From the NCBI RefSeq assembly GCF_033096445.1, contig NZ_AP028155.1:687880-751879 (forward strand): a stretch of DNA of 64,000 nt, read 5' to 3'. The notes beneath the pieces were generated by a model. It was not told the origin of the DNA. It saw nothing but the letters and a program-made list of their open reading frames with translations, and made no database searches. This stretch comes from Butyricimonas faecihominis (lineage in GTDB: Bacteria > Bacteroidota > Bacteroidia > Bacteroidales > Marinifilaceae). This document shows positions 41,925-51,477 of this stretch, in pieces. How positions within the stretch are numbered: position 1 is the first letter of the stretch; each line of letters starts with the position of its first letter. Position numbers and translations under genes: made by a program.

Positions 41925-42485
41925 ATGCCAAAGAGGGAAGAACAGTTCTTACAACGGATAAATGCGAAGCAGCCGGAAGCTTTTCGTGAATTATTCAGCG
42001 AGTTTTATAATTCGCTGGTTCTTTTTGCGATGGGGTTTGTCGAGCAACAGGACGTGGCGGAGGATATTGTGCAGGAGGTGTTTATTGCCGTTTGGGAACG
42101 GGATGCCCAATATCCGACTTACAATGCTTTTCGTAGTTTCCTCTATAATTCGGTGAAGAATGCCGGTTTGAATCATTTGAAACACAAGAACGTGGAGGAG
42201 AAATATCTTGCCTCGTTGAATCTTGAGGATGAAGGGGATGATATTGATTTGAAAATGATGGAGGAAGAGTTGTATCGCTTGCTATTCAAGACGATAGATG
42301 AACTTCCGGATAAATGTAGAAATATTTTTCTATTGCACTTGGAGGGAAAGGGAAACGAGGAGATCGCTCTTTTGTTGAATTTATCCATATTAACGGTTAA
42401 AACACAGAAAAAACGGGCCATGTCATATATTCGGGAACGTTTGGGACGGGTGTATTTCGTGATGATGTCTTTGGGAATAATCTGA
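41925..42485 (+). CDS. ECF RNA polymerase sigma-70 factor
   Basis: A 186-residue ECF sigma factor from the ATG at 41925; the upstream frame would start at TTG 41910. Region 2 is at about residues 10-80 (AFRELFSEFYNSLVLFAM; VAEDIVQEVFIAVWE) and region 4 at about 115-170 (IDELPDKCRNIFLLHLEG; EIALLLNLSILTVKTQ). It lies 130 bp upstream of fecR and starts a standard sigma-FecR-SusC-SusD operon. By the known mechanism, the STN domain of the SusC at 43867 would signal through FecR to release this factor and raise expression of the operon. Confidence 0.93.
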   Translation: MPKREEQFLQRINAKQPEAFRELFSEFYNSLVLFAMGFVEQQDVAEDIVQEVFIAVWERDAQYPTYNAFRSFLYNSVKNAGLNHLKHKNVEEKYLASLNLEDEGDDIDLKMMEEELYRLLFKTIDELPDKCRNIFLLHLEGKGNEEIALLLNLSILTVKTQKKRAMSYIRERLGRVYFVMMSLGII

Positions 42486-42615
42486 TTTTTTTGTTTTGTA
42501 ATCTATTGAAAATGAATTGTTCGTAAAGAATCTCGCTTTTGGGATGAAATTTCTTTTATTTTTTGTACCTCTCTTGAAATAGGTTGTTGTTCTAATTATA
42601 GAAAAAGGATAAGCA

Positions 42616-43773
42616 ATGGATGATTGTAAATTTAGAATGGTTGAAATGATGCATCTTTATTTGTCCGGGGTGATTACGGATGAAGAGATGCAGGAACTGC
42701 AAAAATGGTTGGATGCGGTTCCGGAGAACCGGGCCATGTTTGACCGGGTTTGTAAGGGAAAGGATATTTTATACAAGTATAGAATGTACAAAAAAATTGA
42801 CCATAAAGCAGCTTACGAGCGTTGTGAAAAACGAGCCGGAATAAAGAGAAAGAGTATCGGAGTGTGGTTGAAATATGCGGCGATGTTATTACTTCCTTTG
42901 GGGACGATCTTCGTGCTATTAAGAAATAATGAACGCGAACAACCCGTGGAGGTTGCTACCGTGGATATTCTTCCGGGAGAAACGAAGGCAACCCTAATTT
43001 TGGCAGATGGGAAATCGGTAGTGTTACAACATGATACAACCCGTGATATAGTCGTGGGTGAGGGGGTGAATGCGAAGAATTCCGGTCGCGGGATCGTGTA
43101 TTCTGCAAATGGGAATGAGAAGAGGAATTTACAATATAATGTATTACAAACACCGAGGGGTGGGGAGTACCAAATCACGTTGGCAGATGGTTCGATGGTA
43201 CAATTGAATTCTGGCACTCAATTGAAATTTCCGGTGGTGTTTGATAAAGAGAAAAGAGAGGTATATTTAACGGGGGAGGCCTTTTTTGAAGTGCAGAAAG
43301 ATGAAAAGCGTCCTTTTTACGTGATTGCAGACGGGATCAAAATCCGGGTGTACGGGACATCTTTTAACGTGAACACGCATGATAAAGAGCGAGTGCAGAC
43401 GGCGTTGGTGGAAGGATCGATTGGATTGAGCGCTGAAAAGGGAGGGCCGGAATACCGGATGAAACCTTCACAACTGGGAGAATACAGGCGAACGGATGCA
43501 TCCGTGAACGTGAAAACGGTAGATATTGAACCTTATGTTTCTTGGAAAGATGGCTTTTTCGTGTTTGAAAATCAAACCATGGAGCAGATCATGAACACGC
43601 TTTCTTTGTGGTATGACGTGGATGTTTTTTACACGAACGAGCAATTAAAGAATTTGCATTTTACGGGACACGTGAAACGTTATGATCAGATTGATAATAT
43701 TTTAAAAGCAATTAAAAGTGCGGTTGGCGTCACTTTTACAATAAAAGATAGAACGATTTGTATTTCTAAATAA
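42616..43773 (+). CDS. FecR-family anti-sigma factor
   Basis: A 385-residue anti-sigma regulator with a cytoplasmic N-terminus (about 1-83), a single membrane helix (about 85-101, YAAMLLLPLGTIFVLL), the periplasmic FecR domain (about 176-275, PRGGEYQITLADGSMVQLNSGT; REVYLTGEAFFEVQKDEKRPF), and a DUF4974-type C-terminus (about 315-385, FFVFENQTMEQIMNTLSLWYDV). It forms a normal cell-surface signalling set with the sigma gene upstream and the STN-bearing SusC downstream. Confidence 0.94.
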   Translation: MDDCKFRMVEMMHLYLSGVITDEEMQELQKWLDAVPENRAMFDRVCKGKDILYKYRMYKKIDHKAAYERCEKRAGIKRKSIGVWLKYAAMLLLPLGTIFVLLRNNEREQPVEVATVDILPGETKATLILADGKSVVLQHDTTRDIVVGEGVNAKNSGRGIVYSANGNEKRNLQYNVLQTPRGGEYQITLADGSMVQLNSGTQLKFPVVFDKEKREVYLTGEAFFEVQKDEKRPFYVIADGIKIRVYGTSFNVNTHDKERVQTALVEGSIGLSAEKGGPEYRMKPSQLGEYRRTDASVNVKTVDIEPYVSWKDGFFVFENQTMEQIMNTLSLWYDVDVFYTNEQLKNLHFTGHVKRYDQIDNILKAIKSAVGVTFTIKDRTICISK

Positions 43774-43779
43774 AAAACA

Positions 43780-43804
43780 CCGGAAGGTGTTCGAGACCTT
43801 CCGG
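43780..43804 (+). promoter_or_regulatory. Hairpin between fecR and SusC genes
   Basis: CCGGAAGGT (43780-43788) and ACCTTCCGG (43796-43804) form a perfect 9-bp stem with a 7-nt loop, followed by only a weak T-stretch. It may be an attenuator separating low-level regulator expression from high-level receptor expression. Confidence 0.5.
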
Positions 43805-43866
43805 GTATTTTGATAACCTTGATAAGTCATGTTGGCGCATTTCTTATCACTAAGTAAAAATTTATA

Positions 43867-46800
43867 ATGTTCAAAGTTATGAAAAAAAAATCAATTATGT
43901 CCTTTTTTTGGCGACATGGAGGACAAAAAAAATGGTTAGTTATGAAATTGACTGCACTATTTATTTTTGTGTTCTCGTTCACCCTTGTTGCTAATACAAG
44001 TGCGCAGCAAGAACGAGTAAATTTGAATTTAAAGAATGTGTCTATCCGGACCTTGTTCGGAGAGATTCAAAAACAGACGGCTTTGTCTTTCGTGTATAAC
44101 ATGGAACTGACACAACATTTGGGACAGGTATCTGTGAAGGCAAAACAGGAGGCCGTGGAAAGTGTTTTGAATCGGGTTTTAGCGAACACGGGGCTTTCCT
44201 ACAAGTTCGAGGGAGACATTATTGTGATTTGTGAATCAATCCCGACACAGCCCGTGCCAAGCGAGCAGAAGAAAGAAATTGTCATTGAAGGGAAAGTGGT
44301 GGATAAAGATTCAATGGCAATTATCGGGGCAACCGTTTTGGTGAAGGGTACAACCTTGGGAACAGCAACGGATTTGGACGGTAATTTTAAATTGACCGTG
44401 CCGAGTGCCGAGAGCATCGAACTGGAATTTTCATTCGTGGGAATGAAAAAACAATTTGTGAAAGTGAAAGGTTTGTCGAATCCTGCCCCGCTGAAAGTGG
44501 TCATGGAGGACGAGGCTGTCGGTGTAGACGAAGTTGTGGTTGTTGGATATGGTGTTACTGCAACAAGAGATTTGACCGGACAGGTGGCCTCTTTGAACGA
44601 GGAACAATTAAGTAAGAAAACCGCAACCAATGTGGAGACCATGTTGCAGAATGCGGCAGCCGGGGTTGTTGTTTCTCTGGCATCATCCAATCCGAATGAG
44701 AAAATCCGAGTACGGGTTCGTGGAGAAGCTTCGTTGAGTGGTGATAATGAACCGTTATACGTGGTGGATGGAATGCCCGTATCTTCAGATGTGATGAGTG
44801 CAATTTCTCCTTCAGACATTCAGTCCATAGATGTTTTGAAAGATGCTTCAGCAGCAGCTATTTATGGGTCTAGGGGGGCTAATGGTGTGGTTATCGTAAC
44901 CACGAAACGAGGAAAAGGGGGAAAACCGGGTCTAAGTGTAAATTACTCTTTTAGCGTGGATTCTCGGGTGAATAATTTTTCAGCTCTGAATGGGGATGAA
45001 TTTCGTGAGTATGTGCGTTATGTTGCCGAACAAACGTTAAAAGTTGATGCTGATAATGAAATGGCTAATTCAATACTTGCTGAGGGAAGTGATGAATTGA
45101 AAGATGGTAACACGGATTGGGCTGAAGAGTTGGAGCAACCTTCTTATCGCCATGATTTAAATCTATCTGTACGCGGGGGAGGAGATCACTCTAGTTACTA
45201 TATTTCTTTGGGAGTTATGGATTATCAAGGTATGATTAAACATGATAGTTTTACCCGTTATACTGGTCGAATCAATCTAGATTATGATATCACAGATTTT
45301 TTGAAATTCGGGACTTCTACAACCTTAGGGTATACGGATGTGAGTTCTGCAGGAACTTCCCTTTACACGGCAATCGGTTTCCGGCCTGATTATCCCGTTT
45401 ACGAAGAAGATGGTTCTTATTTTAAGGAAGGGACTTCTTATAATCCGGTAGCACAAAATGAGAAACGGAGTTATAGCGATAATTATAGTATTCTTTCTAC
45501 TTCTTTTTTGGAGTTGAATATTTGGAAAGGGCTAAAGTTGAAAACTTCCTTGTCTTTGAATCAAAGTATGTCTTTTTCCGAGACGTATACACCAACTTTT
45601 TTGACTTCCGATAATAATGGATACGGGGGTGAAAGTACCAGTCGTTCGTTTACCACGGTATTTGATAATACTTTGTCTTATGCCGGAAACATTAATGATA
45701 TTCATGCATTGGACGCTGTGGTTGGTATCTCGTTTGAGCGTACCAAAGACCGGGGATTCGGTTTGTACGTGAGCAATTACCCGATGGATGAGATATTGAC
45801 AGGAATTACCAATGCGACAGAATTTGAAAGTAAGAATGGTAGCGGTACTGTTTATGGCTTGCAGTCTTCTTTTGCTCGTATTAATTATCGGTTGCTGGAT
45901 AAATATCTATTTACTTTCACGGCTCGTTACGATGGGTCATCTTCTTTCGGTTCTAATAATCGTTTTGGTTTTTTCCCATCTGGGGCTATCGCTTGGAGAA
46001 TAAGTGATGAGAGTTTTATGAAGAATTTAAAGTTCTTGGACGATATGAAAATAAAGTTTAGTGTGGGAAAAACCGGAGTACAGAATTTTGATCGAGGTAG
46101 TTATGCAAACAAAGATCTTTATTCTACAAGTAGCTATCTAGGTAATCCTGCTATCGTGCATAGTCAATTGGGAAATCGTGATATTAAGTGGGAAACCACT
46201 GTACAATATGACTTGGGAATTGATTTCTCTATATTTCGTTCAGCCTTGAGTGGTAGTATTGCTTACTACGTGAAAAATACTGATGACTTGATTTGGACTT
46301 ATACTCCTCCTTCAAGTTTGGCTGTTGCTGATATACCGAGAAATATCGGTGCGGTGAGAAACCGAGGTATTGAAATTTCTCTTCGGGCGAACTTGTTGCG
46401 CGGACAGAAAGATTGGAATTGGGAGTTGGGATTAAATATGGCCCATAATCGAAATAAAGTGACTAAGTTGGAGAAAGATGGTGGTATTGCAACCGGAATG
46501 GATGTAACTGTACAGGGGTCTGGAAATCAAGTCCTCGTGGAGGGATATGCTATGGGAGTTTTCTTAGGTTATGAATACGATGGAATAATTCAAAATCAAG
46601 AAACCATTGACGAATTAAATGCGAAAGCGGTTGCTGCGGGAAAATCAACCTACAATGGTTCCGGGCTACTTCCAGGTCATCTATTGATTCGTGACGTGGA
46701 TAATAGTGGATATATTGACAATTATGACCAAGTTGTGATAGGTTCACCGGAAGCCGATCTAACGGGAGGACTTACTTCTACACTTACCTGGAAAAGGTTA

Positions 46801-47244
46801 AGTCTTTACACGCATTTTGGTTTTCAGATCGGGGGTAAAAAGTTATTTAATAAGACATTGCAGAATCTTCCAAATCAATTGAGTGGCTTGATTGATTACA
46901 ATTTGTACAATCGCTGGAGTGTAGATAATCCTGATGCCAAATTGCCAGCTATGTATATTGGTGATTCAAGTGCATCGTTGACAGATCATCAATTGCATAA
47001 TGCATCGAATCTCCGTTTACAGGAATTGCGTCTCTCTTACGACATTCCACGTTTATGGAACGGGAAATACTTGAAATCAGGGGAAATCTATTTCACCGCA
47101 AGTAACCTTTTCGTGATTACTAAATATCCCGGTTTAGACCCGAGTACGATCGGTTCGGCTAGTTCCAATTACGGGTCGAATTACGAGGGATGGAGTTATC
47201 CATCCTCACGCACATTCTCTTTTGGGGTAAAACTGAACTTCTAA
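43867..47244 (+). CDS. SusC/RagA-family TonB-dependent receptor with STN domain
   Basis: A 1125-residue receptor. The signal region ends near NTSAQ (about residue 47). The STN domain follows (about 50-120, LNLKNVSIRTLFGEIQKQTALSF), then the carboxypeptidase-regulatory-like domain (about 140-220, IEGKVVDKDSMAIIGATVLV), the TonB box region and plug (VDEVVVVGYGVTATRDLTGQV; LKDASAAAIYGSRGANGVVIV), and a barrel ending in Phe. It is a standard SusC and is not a close paralogue of the two receptors at 9352 and 17677. It should both import substrate and signal to the FecR just upstream. Confidence 0.96.
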   Translation: MFKVMKKKSIMSFFWRHGGQKKWLVMKLTALFIFVFSFTLVANTSAQQERVNLNLKNVSIRTLFGEIQKQTALSFVYNMELTQHLGQVSVKAKQEAVESVLNRVLANTGLSYKFEGDIIVICESIPTQPVPSEQKKEIVIEGKVVDKDSMAIIGATVLVKGTTLGTATDLDGNFKLTVPSAESIELEFSFVGMKKQFVKVKGLSNPAPLKVVMEDEAVGVDEVVVVGYGVTATRDLTGQVASLNEEQLSKKTATNVETMLQNAAAGVVVSLASSNPNEKIRVRVRGEASLSGDNEPLYVVDGMPVSSDVMSAISPSDIQSIDVLKDASAAAIYGSRGANGVVIVTTKRGKGGKPGLSVNYSFSVDSRVNNFSALNGDEFREYVRYVAEQTLKVDADNEMANSILAEGSDELKDGNTDWAEELEQPSYRHDLNLSVRGGGDHSSYYISLGVMDYQGMIKHDSFTRYTGRINLDYDITDFLKFGTSTTLGYTDVSSAGTSLYTAIGFRPDYPVYEEDGSYFKEGTSYNPVAQNEKRSYSDNYSILSTSFLELNIWKGLKLKTSLSLNQSMSFSETYTPTFLTSDNNGYGGESTSRSFTTVFDNTLSYAGNINDIHALDAVVGISFERTKDRGFGLYVSNYPMDEILTGITNATEFESKNGSGTVYGLQSSFARINYRLLDKYLFTFTARYDGSSSFGSNNRFGFFPSGAIAWRISDESFMKNLKFLDDMKIKFSVGKTGVQNFDRGSYANKDLYSTSSYLGNPAIVHSQLGNRDIKWETTVQYDLGIDFSIFRSALSGSIAYYVKNTDDLIWTYTPPSSLAVADIPRNIGAVRNRGIEISLRANLLRGQKDWNWELGLNMAHNRNKVTKLEKDGGIATGMDVTVQGSGNQVLVEGYAMGVFLGYEYDGIIQNQETIDELNAKAVAAGKSTYNGSGLLPGHLLIRDVDNSGYIDNYDQVVIGSPEADLTGGLTSTLTWKRLSLYTHFGFQIGGKKLFNKTLQNLPNQLSGLIDYNLYNRWSVDNPDAKLPAMYIGDSSASLTDHQLHNASNLRLQELRLSYDIPRLWNGKYLKSGEIYFTASNLFVITKYPGLDPSTIGSASSNYGSNYEGWSYPSSRTFSFGVKLNF

Positions 47245-47250
47245 ATTTTG

Positions 47251-48699
47251 ATGAATATGAAAAAGATATTGATAGTATTTGCTATAATTGTAGGATTTGC
47301 TAATTGTCAACTGGTTGACGTACTTGAGCAAGATCCAATGTACGAGTTAGATTTGGAAGGGGCGATCACTACCCCAGAAATGGCTGAACTTGCTCTAAAT
47401 GGAGTGTATTCTTACTTACCTAGTAAGAGTTTGGAATATTTGTTCACAACGTTGAGTGGTAGTTTTATGTCGGGAGCCATGTTACGGGGGAGTTTTATTA
47501 CTTCCGGTAATGCTATTTATTATTCAGAGCGTAACTTGCCAATACTTTCTTATAGTTCCTTTGGAGACGGGGAGTGGGATGCTGATTATAATATTATCAA
47601 AAATGTTAATTATCTTTTGACTGCTTTAGAAGGAATTAATGATAGTGATTTTGAGGAAGGACGGAAAGATGAAATTATCGGAGAGTGTCATTTCCTTTCT
47701 GCTTTGGCTTATTTTAGAGTATTGCGTCAGTTTGGAGAATACTGGGATATGTCAAGTACATATGGAGTACTAATCCGTGACGAATTACCTTCCGTGTCGA
47801 ATGCCGTGAAGGCACGTGCTACTGTGGCTGAAAGTTATGAGGAGATTTTTGGGCATTTGGAGATAGCTATTAATCAGGCACCGGAATACACGACTTCTTC
47901 TTTGGCTTCTGTACAGGCGGCCAAAGCGTTGAAAGCGGTTGTTTTATTTTATCAAGGCGAATATGCTGAAGCTGCAACGGCGGCTGATGAAGCGATTACT
48001 TCTGTAAACCCACTTGATGCAAGTTTTTCAAATGTTTTTACGAATACGGAAACTTCTACTGAGGTGATTTTCTGTCGGGATTTTGGTTCAGACGAGTTAT
48101 CTTACATAACTTATTATCCAGAGCAAGCTTTTAATTCCGGGCTTTGGGGAGCAACAGAATCTTACATGAATATAATTGAAGGTGATCCGCGTAAAGATAT
48201 GGTTATCACGAATAAGGATATCACCTACAAAGAAGAAAACCAGAACGTGAATGTGGTAAGCAAAATGTATCGTTCCGGAGATGCCGTTCCTGTGATCTTT
48301 TTGCGTACTGCTGAGTTGTATTTAATCAAGGCTGAGTCATTGGCAAGGAGTAATGCAGCCATTGCTGATGCTTGGGCTCCGGTGAAAGAGTTACGTGAAC
48401 GAGCTGGAAGTTCAGATATTACTACGCCATCTACACATGAAGAATTACTGGATGAGATTTTCAAAGAGTGGTGGATTGAGATGGCTTTTGAGAATTGGCA
48501 TGAATGGTTTGCCGTGCAACGTTTCGACCGTTTATTGGAAATGAATGCTTCTATTGCTGAGGATCTAGAAGAACAAGAAGCAATAAGTGAGAGTGCAGCC
48601 GAAACTTATTTGACTCAATTAAAATGGAAGAAAATATACAATATTCCTACATCGGAGACGAGTGCAAATACTGCTTGCGAAAAGAACCCAGGATATTAA
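47251..48699 (+). CDS. SusD/RagB-family nutrient-binding lipoprotein
   Basis: About 482 residues from the ATG at 47251 (47257 also possible). Lipobox GFANC. SusD hallmarks are ITTPEMAELALNGVYSYL, ECHFLSALAYFRVLRQFGEY, PVIFLRTAELYLIKAESLAR, and EIFKEWWIEMAFENWHEWFAVQRF. The pattern with ELYLIKAE is closer to the RagB/SusD groups that serve peptide uptake, but this cannot be decided by eye. It pairs with the SusC 6 bp upstream and is followed within 6 bp by a thioredoxin-like gene. Confidence 0.94.
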   Translation: MNMKKILIVFAIIVGFANCQLVDVLEQDPMYELDLEGAITTPEMAELALNGVYSYLPSKSLEYLFTTLSGSFMSGAMLRGSFITSGNAIYYSERNLPILSYSSFGDGEWDADYNIIKNVNYLLTALEGINDSDFEEGRKDEIIGECHFLSALAYFRVLRQFGEYWDMSSTYGVLIRDELPSVSNAVKARATVAESYEEIFGHLEIAINQAPEYTTSSLASVQAAKALKAVVLFYQGEYAEAATAADEAITSVNPLDASFSNVFTNTETSTEVIFCRDFGSDELSYITYYPEQAFNSGLWGATESYMNIIEGDPRKDMVITNKDITYKEENQNVNVVSKMYRSGDAVPVIFLRTAELYLIKAESLARSNAAIADAWAPVKELRERAGSSDITTPSTHEELLDEIFKEWWIEMAFENWHEWFAVQRFDRLLEMNASIAEDLEEQEAISESAAETYLTQLKWKKIYNIPTSETSANTACEKNPGY

Positions 48700-48705
48700 A
48701 AATGT

Positions 48706-49890
48706 ATGAGTATGAAACGATTGATTTTGATATTGTTTGTTGTCTCGATTGTCAATTCGTTTGCACAGACGAAGTTGGATTATGGTATTCAGTTTTATCA
48801 TGGAACTTGGAAAGAAGCGTGTGATAAGGCTAAAGCTGAGAATAAATTGATATTCGTGGATTTTTACACCCAATGGTGTGGTCCCTGTTTAAATATGGCG
48901 GAGAATGTATTCATTCTCCCCTTTATTGGTGATTTTTATAACACGAATTTCGTGAATATGAAAATTGATGCCGAGAATGGGGAAGGGGTGGAGCTTGCCA
49001 AGCGTTATGGCGTGAATTCTTACCCAACCTACGTGTTTGTGGATCCCAAGAACGGTGATGTGGTACATCAGAGTAAATCTCGTCAGGAGGCCGAGCAGTT
49101 TCTTGCCACGGGAAAAAGTGCATTAGTACCGGAATTGCGTTCCGGTTATCTAATTGAAGAATTTGCTAAAGGGCGTGACGACCGGGAGTTCTTGAAGAAT
49201 TATATTCATTATAATGCCTCGATTTATGAACGAGAGAATGTGCAGAAGGCTTTTGATATGTTGATTAAAAAGGAGGCAAAATTAACGGATTCGGATGTCT
49301 GGGATATATTTAAAGCTAATATAAGAGGTACAGATAATCCTTATTTTCAAGAATTAGTGAAAAATTATGATGTTTTCGTGAAAGCTTTGGGAAAAGAGGT
49401 TGTGGATAATAAGCTGTATATGGAGACTCGTAATATTTCTTTGGAAGAATTAAATAGGTTACCGGAATTTAAGGGGAAATCCTTGAACAAGTATCTGGTA
49501 CAAATTAATGCCTTGGTTCGAGATAAAAAATATGATGAAACCGATGCGTTGATCCGTGCCACGATGGCTGATACGTCTATCAATCAGCAGGATTTTATAG
49601 AACAACTTCGTTTTATTGTGCGTGGTAGTTACTGGTCCCCGGAGACTCCGGTAGAATGGTTGGGCAGGTGCGTCTCTTATCTACAATATATTGCTTATAA
49701 CAGTGACGACCGTCAAGATCCGTATATTCATCAGGAGTATGCCGCTTTATTGGAACGTTTGATTCGTTTGACTCCGGGTGCGGAGAAGGTTTTCCCGAAA
49801 TCAATCATGGAGAAACCGGAATTCGGTGCAAAAGAATATAGTATGCGTCCTAAGAATCTGGCACAAAAGCCAATGCGAAAGAAGAAATAG
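48706..49890 (+). CDS. Exported thioredoxin-family protein
   Basis: A 394-residue protein with a signal peptide (about 1-20, ending NSFAQ). The thioredoxin domain (about 25-140) has the active-site WCGPC at residues 57-61 and the cis-proline loop NSYPTYVF. The remaining about 250 residues are helical, of unknown fold, with a very basic C-terminus. Thioredoxin-like genes often follow SusD in Bacteroidales peptide-type loci. It is likely periplasmic, and may reduce or isomerise disulfides in imported proteins or in locus proteins. It ends the operon, before a strong terminator. Confidence 0.88.
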   Translation: MSMKRLILILFVVSIVNSFAQTKLDYGIQFYHGTWKEACDKAKAENKLIFVDFYTQWCGPCLNMAENVFILPFIGDFYNTNFVNMKIDAENGEGVELAKRYGVNSYPTYVFVDPKNGDVVHQSKSRQEAEQFLATGKSALVPELRSGYLIEEFAKGRDDREFLKNYIHYNASIYERENVQKAFDMLIKKEAKLTDSDVWDIFKANIRGTDNPYFQELVKNYDVFVKALGKEVVDNKLYMETRNISLEELNRLPEFKGKSLNKYLVQINALVRDKKYDETDALIRATMADTSINQQDFIEQLRFIVRGSYWSPETPVEWLGRCVSYLQYIAYNSDDRQDPYIHQEYAALLERLIRLTPGAEKVFPKSIMEKPEFGAKEYSMRPKNLAQKPMRKKK

Positions 49891-49910
49891 TGTGTGATGT
49901 TAATGTTTGT

Positions 49911-49949
49911 AGAGGTCTGTTTAACAACAAAATCGTTAGACAGACCTCT
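49911..49949. terminator. Bidirectional terminator between converging genes
   Basis: AGAGGTCTGTTTAAC (49911-49925) pairs with 49935-49949 with one G-U pair and a 9-nt loop. The T-rich stretch after it serves the plus strand, and the A-rich side may serve the porin gene on the minus strand. Confidence 0.7.
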
Positions 49950-49959
49950 TTCTTATTTA

Positions 49960-51453
49960 TTAAAATCTAATTCCTAATGTTAGCCTGAATTCGTTATCTT
50001 TGAATTTCGTTTGAAATTCGGGTGATTCAATTACTTCCCCTTTTGAGGTTTCGTAGTAATAGAATAGACCGTTTAATTTGGAATTCTTGTGAAGATAGGC
50101 AAGGTCTGCGTAGAATACTCCAAAATTTAATCCTAACCCCCCCGTGATTGTTTGAATGTCATTCTTTTCATTCATTTCTCCTTTCGTGTAGGGTGAGGCA
50201 GAATAAGCATAACCACCTCGTAGACAGAATACGCTATTAAATCGATATTCTGCTCCGGCACGGAAATTATGGGTACCTTTATAAATAGTCTTTATGGCAT
50301 CATTAGTTGCGACATACTCGTTACCTGAGCCACTATTTGTAAATTTAGCCGAAGTGTAATCAATGTATTCGTAATCAGCACTAATAATAGCTCTTTGTCC
50401 GAGGACTGTTGCAAGACTTCCTATTACTCTCCATGGGGTTTTTAATTTGTAGGAATAATCGGTTTCTTGATACATTCCATAAGTTAGATCATTTCCGGGA
50501 TCAGCTCCTTCAAACGGAAGTTCTACAAATTCTGATGAAACCCAATTTATCGCATAAGCATCTAAATTATAATATGTTGGAGTGTGGATAGCTGCCCCGA
50601 TACGTATTGCTGGTATAGGACGATAAATCATTCCAAATTTAAAGTTAACTCCAGTACCACTAGTGGTAAAATCTTGATCGAAAGTGAAACCCTTTAATTT
50701 GCTGTCAATTTCATCTCCTACAACCCATTCAGTGTAATATGAATAAGATTTGAAATGAAGAGACTGAATTCCTAACGTGGCACCAAAATAAAATTTGTCG
50801 TCATAATTAGCTCCCGCAGAGATGGCATATTCAGCTTGATACCCCCTTTCTTTCGTGTATTTTAACTCTTCTACAGAATGGGTGTTATTGATTGGAATAT
50901 CATATATGTTATTCGTACTTCCTTCTGGTAAATTAAGAAGGTAAGCATCATAAGCTAGTCTTGTGGTAAATGGATTTAAATCGCTTACAGGCTTTCCATC
51001 AGCCTCTGCTTTCCATACATCAATCATAGAAGAACCTTTCGATATAAAATTACCTTGATAAATGTTCCTGTTGAAATTATTGAGATTAGTATAATTGAAT
51101 CCGATATTAATGTTTTTCCATTTGTCACTCATGGGTGTAAATGACAGAACGAAACCTAAATCTCCCAATAAATACATATTTTTTTCATAGTCAAACTTTC
51201 CTGTTTTTGCATGAGCAAAGTCAAGCATGGATGTGAAACTAGCCTCTGATTTTCTAAATACACCAATTCCTCCCGGATTTGTACTTAGGGTGGATAAATC
51301 ACCTCCTAAAGCACCAAATGCACCACCCATTGCTGCTGATCTAGCTGTTCCGAAAGGAGAGATTCGAGAGAATCTAATTGCATCTTCTTCATTTTGTGCA
51401 GAGGCAAAAAGAGAGAAAAAGAGCATTAGTGTTAGTATATATGCGATCTTCAT
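49960..51453 (-). CDS. FadL/OmpP1/TodX-family outer-membrane transporter
   Basis: A 497-residue barrel protein with a signal peptide (1-19, ending FASAQ). The N-terminal hatch region (FGTARSAAMGGAFGALGGDLSTLSTNPGGIGVF) is the hallmark of the family in Bacteroidota. Transmembrane strands alternate through the rest and it ends with an aromatic residue (RLTLGIRF). FadL-type proteins pass hydrophobic compounds such as fatty acids across the outer membrane; the particular substrate is unknown. It follows the Trp/Gly-rich lipoprotein gene by 24 bp on the same strand and is probably co-transcribed with it. Confidence 0.87.
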   Translation of the reverse strand: MKIAYILTLMLFFSLFASAQNEEDAIRFSRISPFGTARSAAMGGAFGALGGDLSTLSTNPGGIGVFRKSEASFTSMLDFAHAKTGKFDYEKNMYLLGDLGFVLSFTPMSDKWKNINIGFNYTNLNNFNRNIYQGNFISKGSSMIDVWKAEADGKPVSDLNPFTTRLAYDAYLLNLPEGSTNNIYDIPINNTHSVEELKYTKERGYQAEYAISAGANYDDKFYFGATLGIQSLHFKSYSYYTEWVVGDEIDSKLKGFTFDQDFTTSGTGVNFKFGMIYRPIPAIRIGAAIHTPTYYNLDAYAINWVSSEFVELPFEGADPGNDLTYGMYQETDYSYKLKTPWRVIGSLATVLGQRAIISADYEYIDYTSAKFTNSGSGNEYVATNDAIKTIYKGTHNFRAGAEYRFNSVFCLRGGYAYSASPYTKGEMNEKNDIQTITGGLGLNFGVFYADLAYLHKNSKLNGLFYYYETSKGEVIESPEFQTKFKDNEFRLTLGIRF

Positions 51454-51477
51454 ATTCTAAATATTGATTCTACAAAT

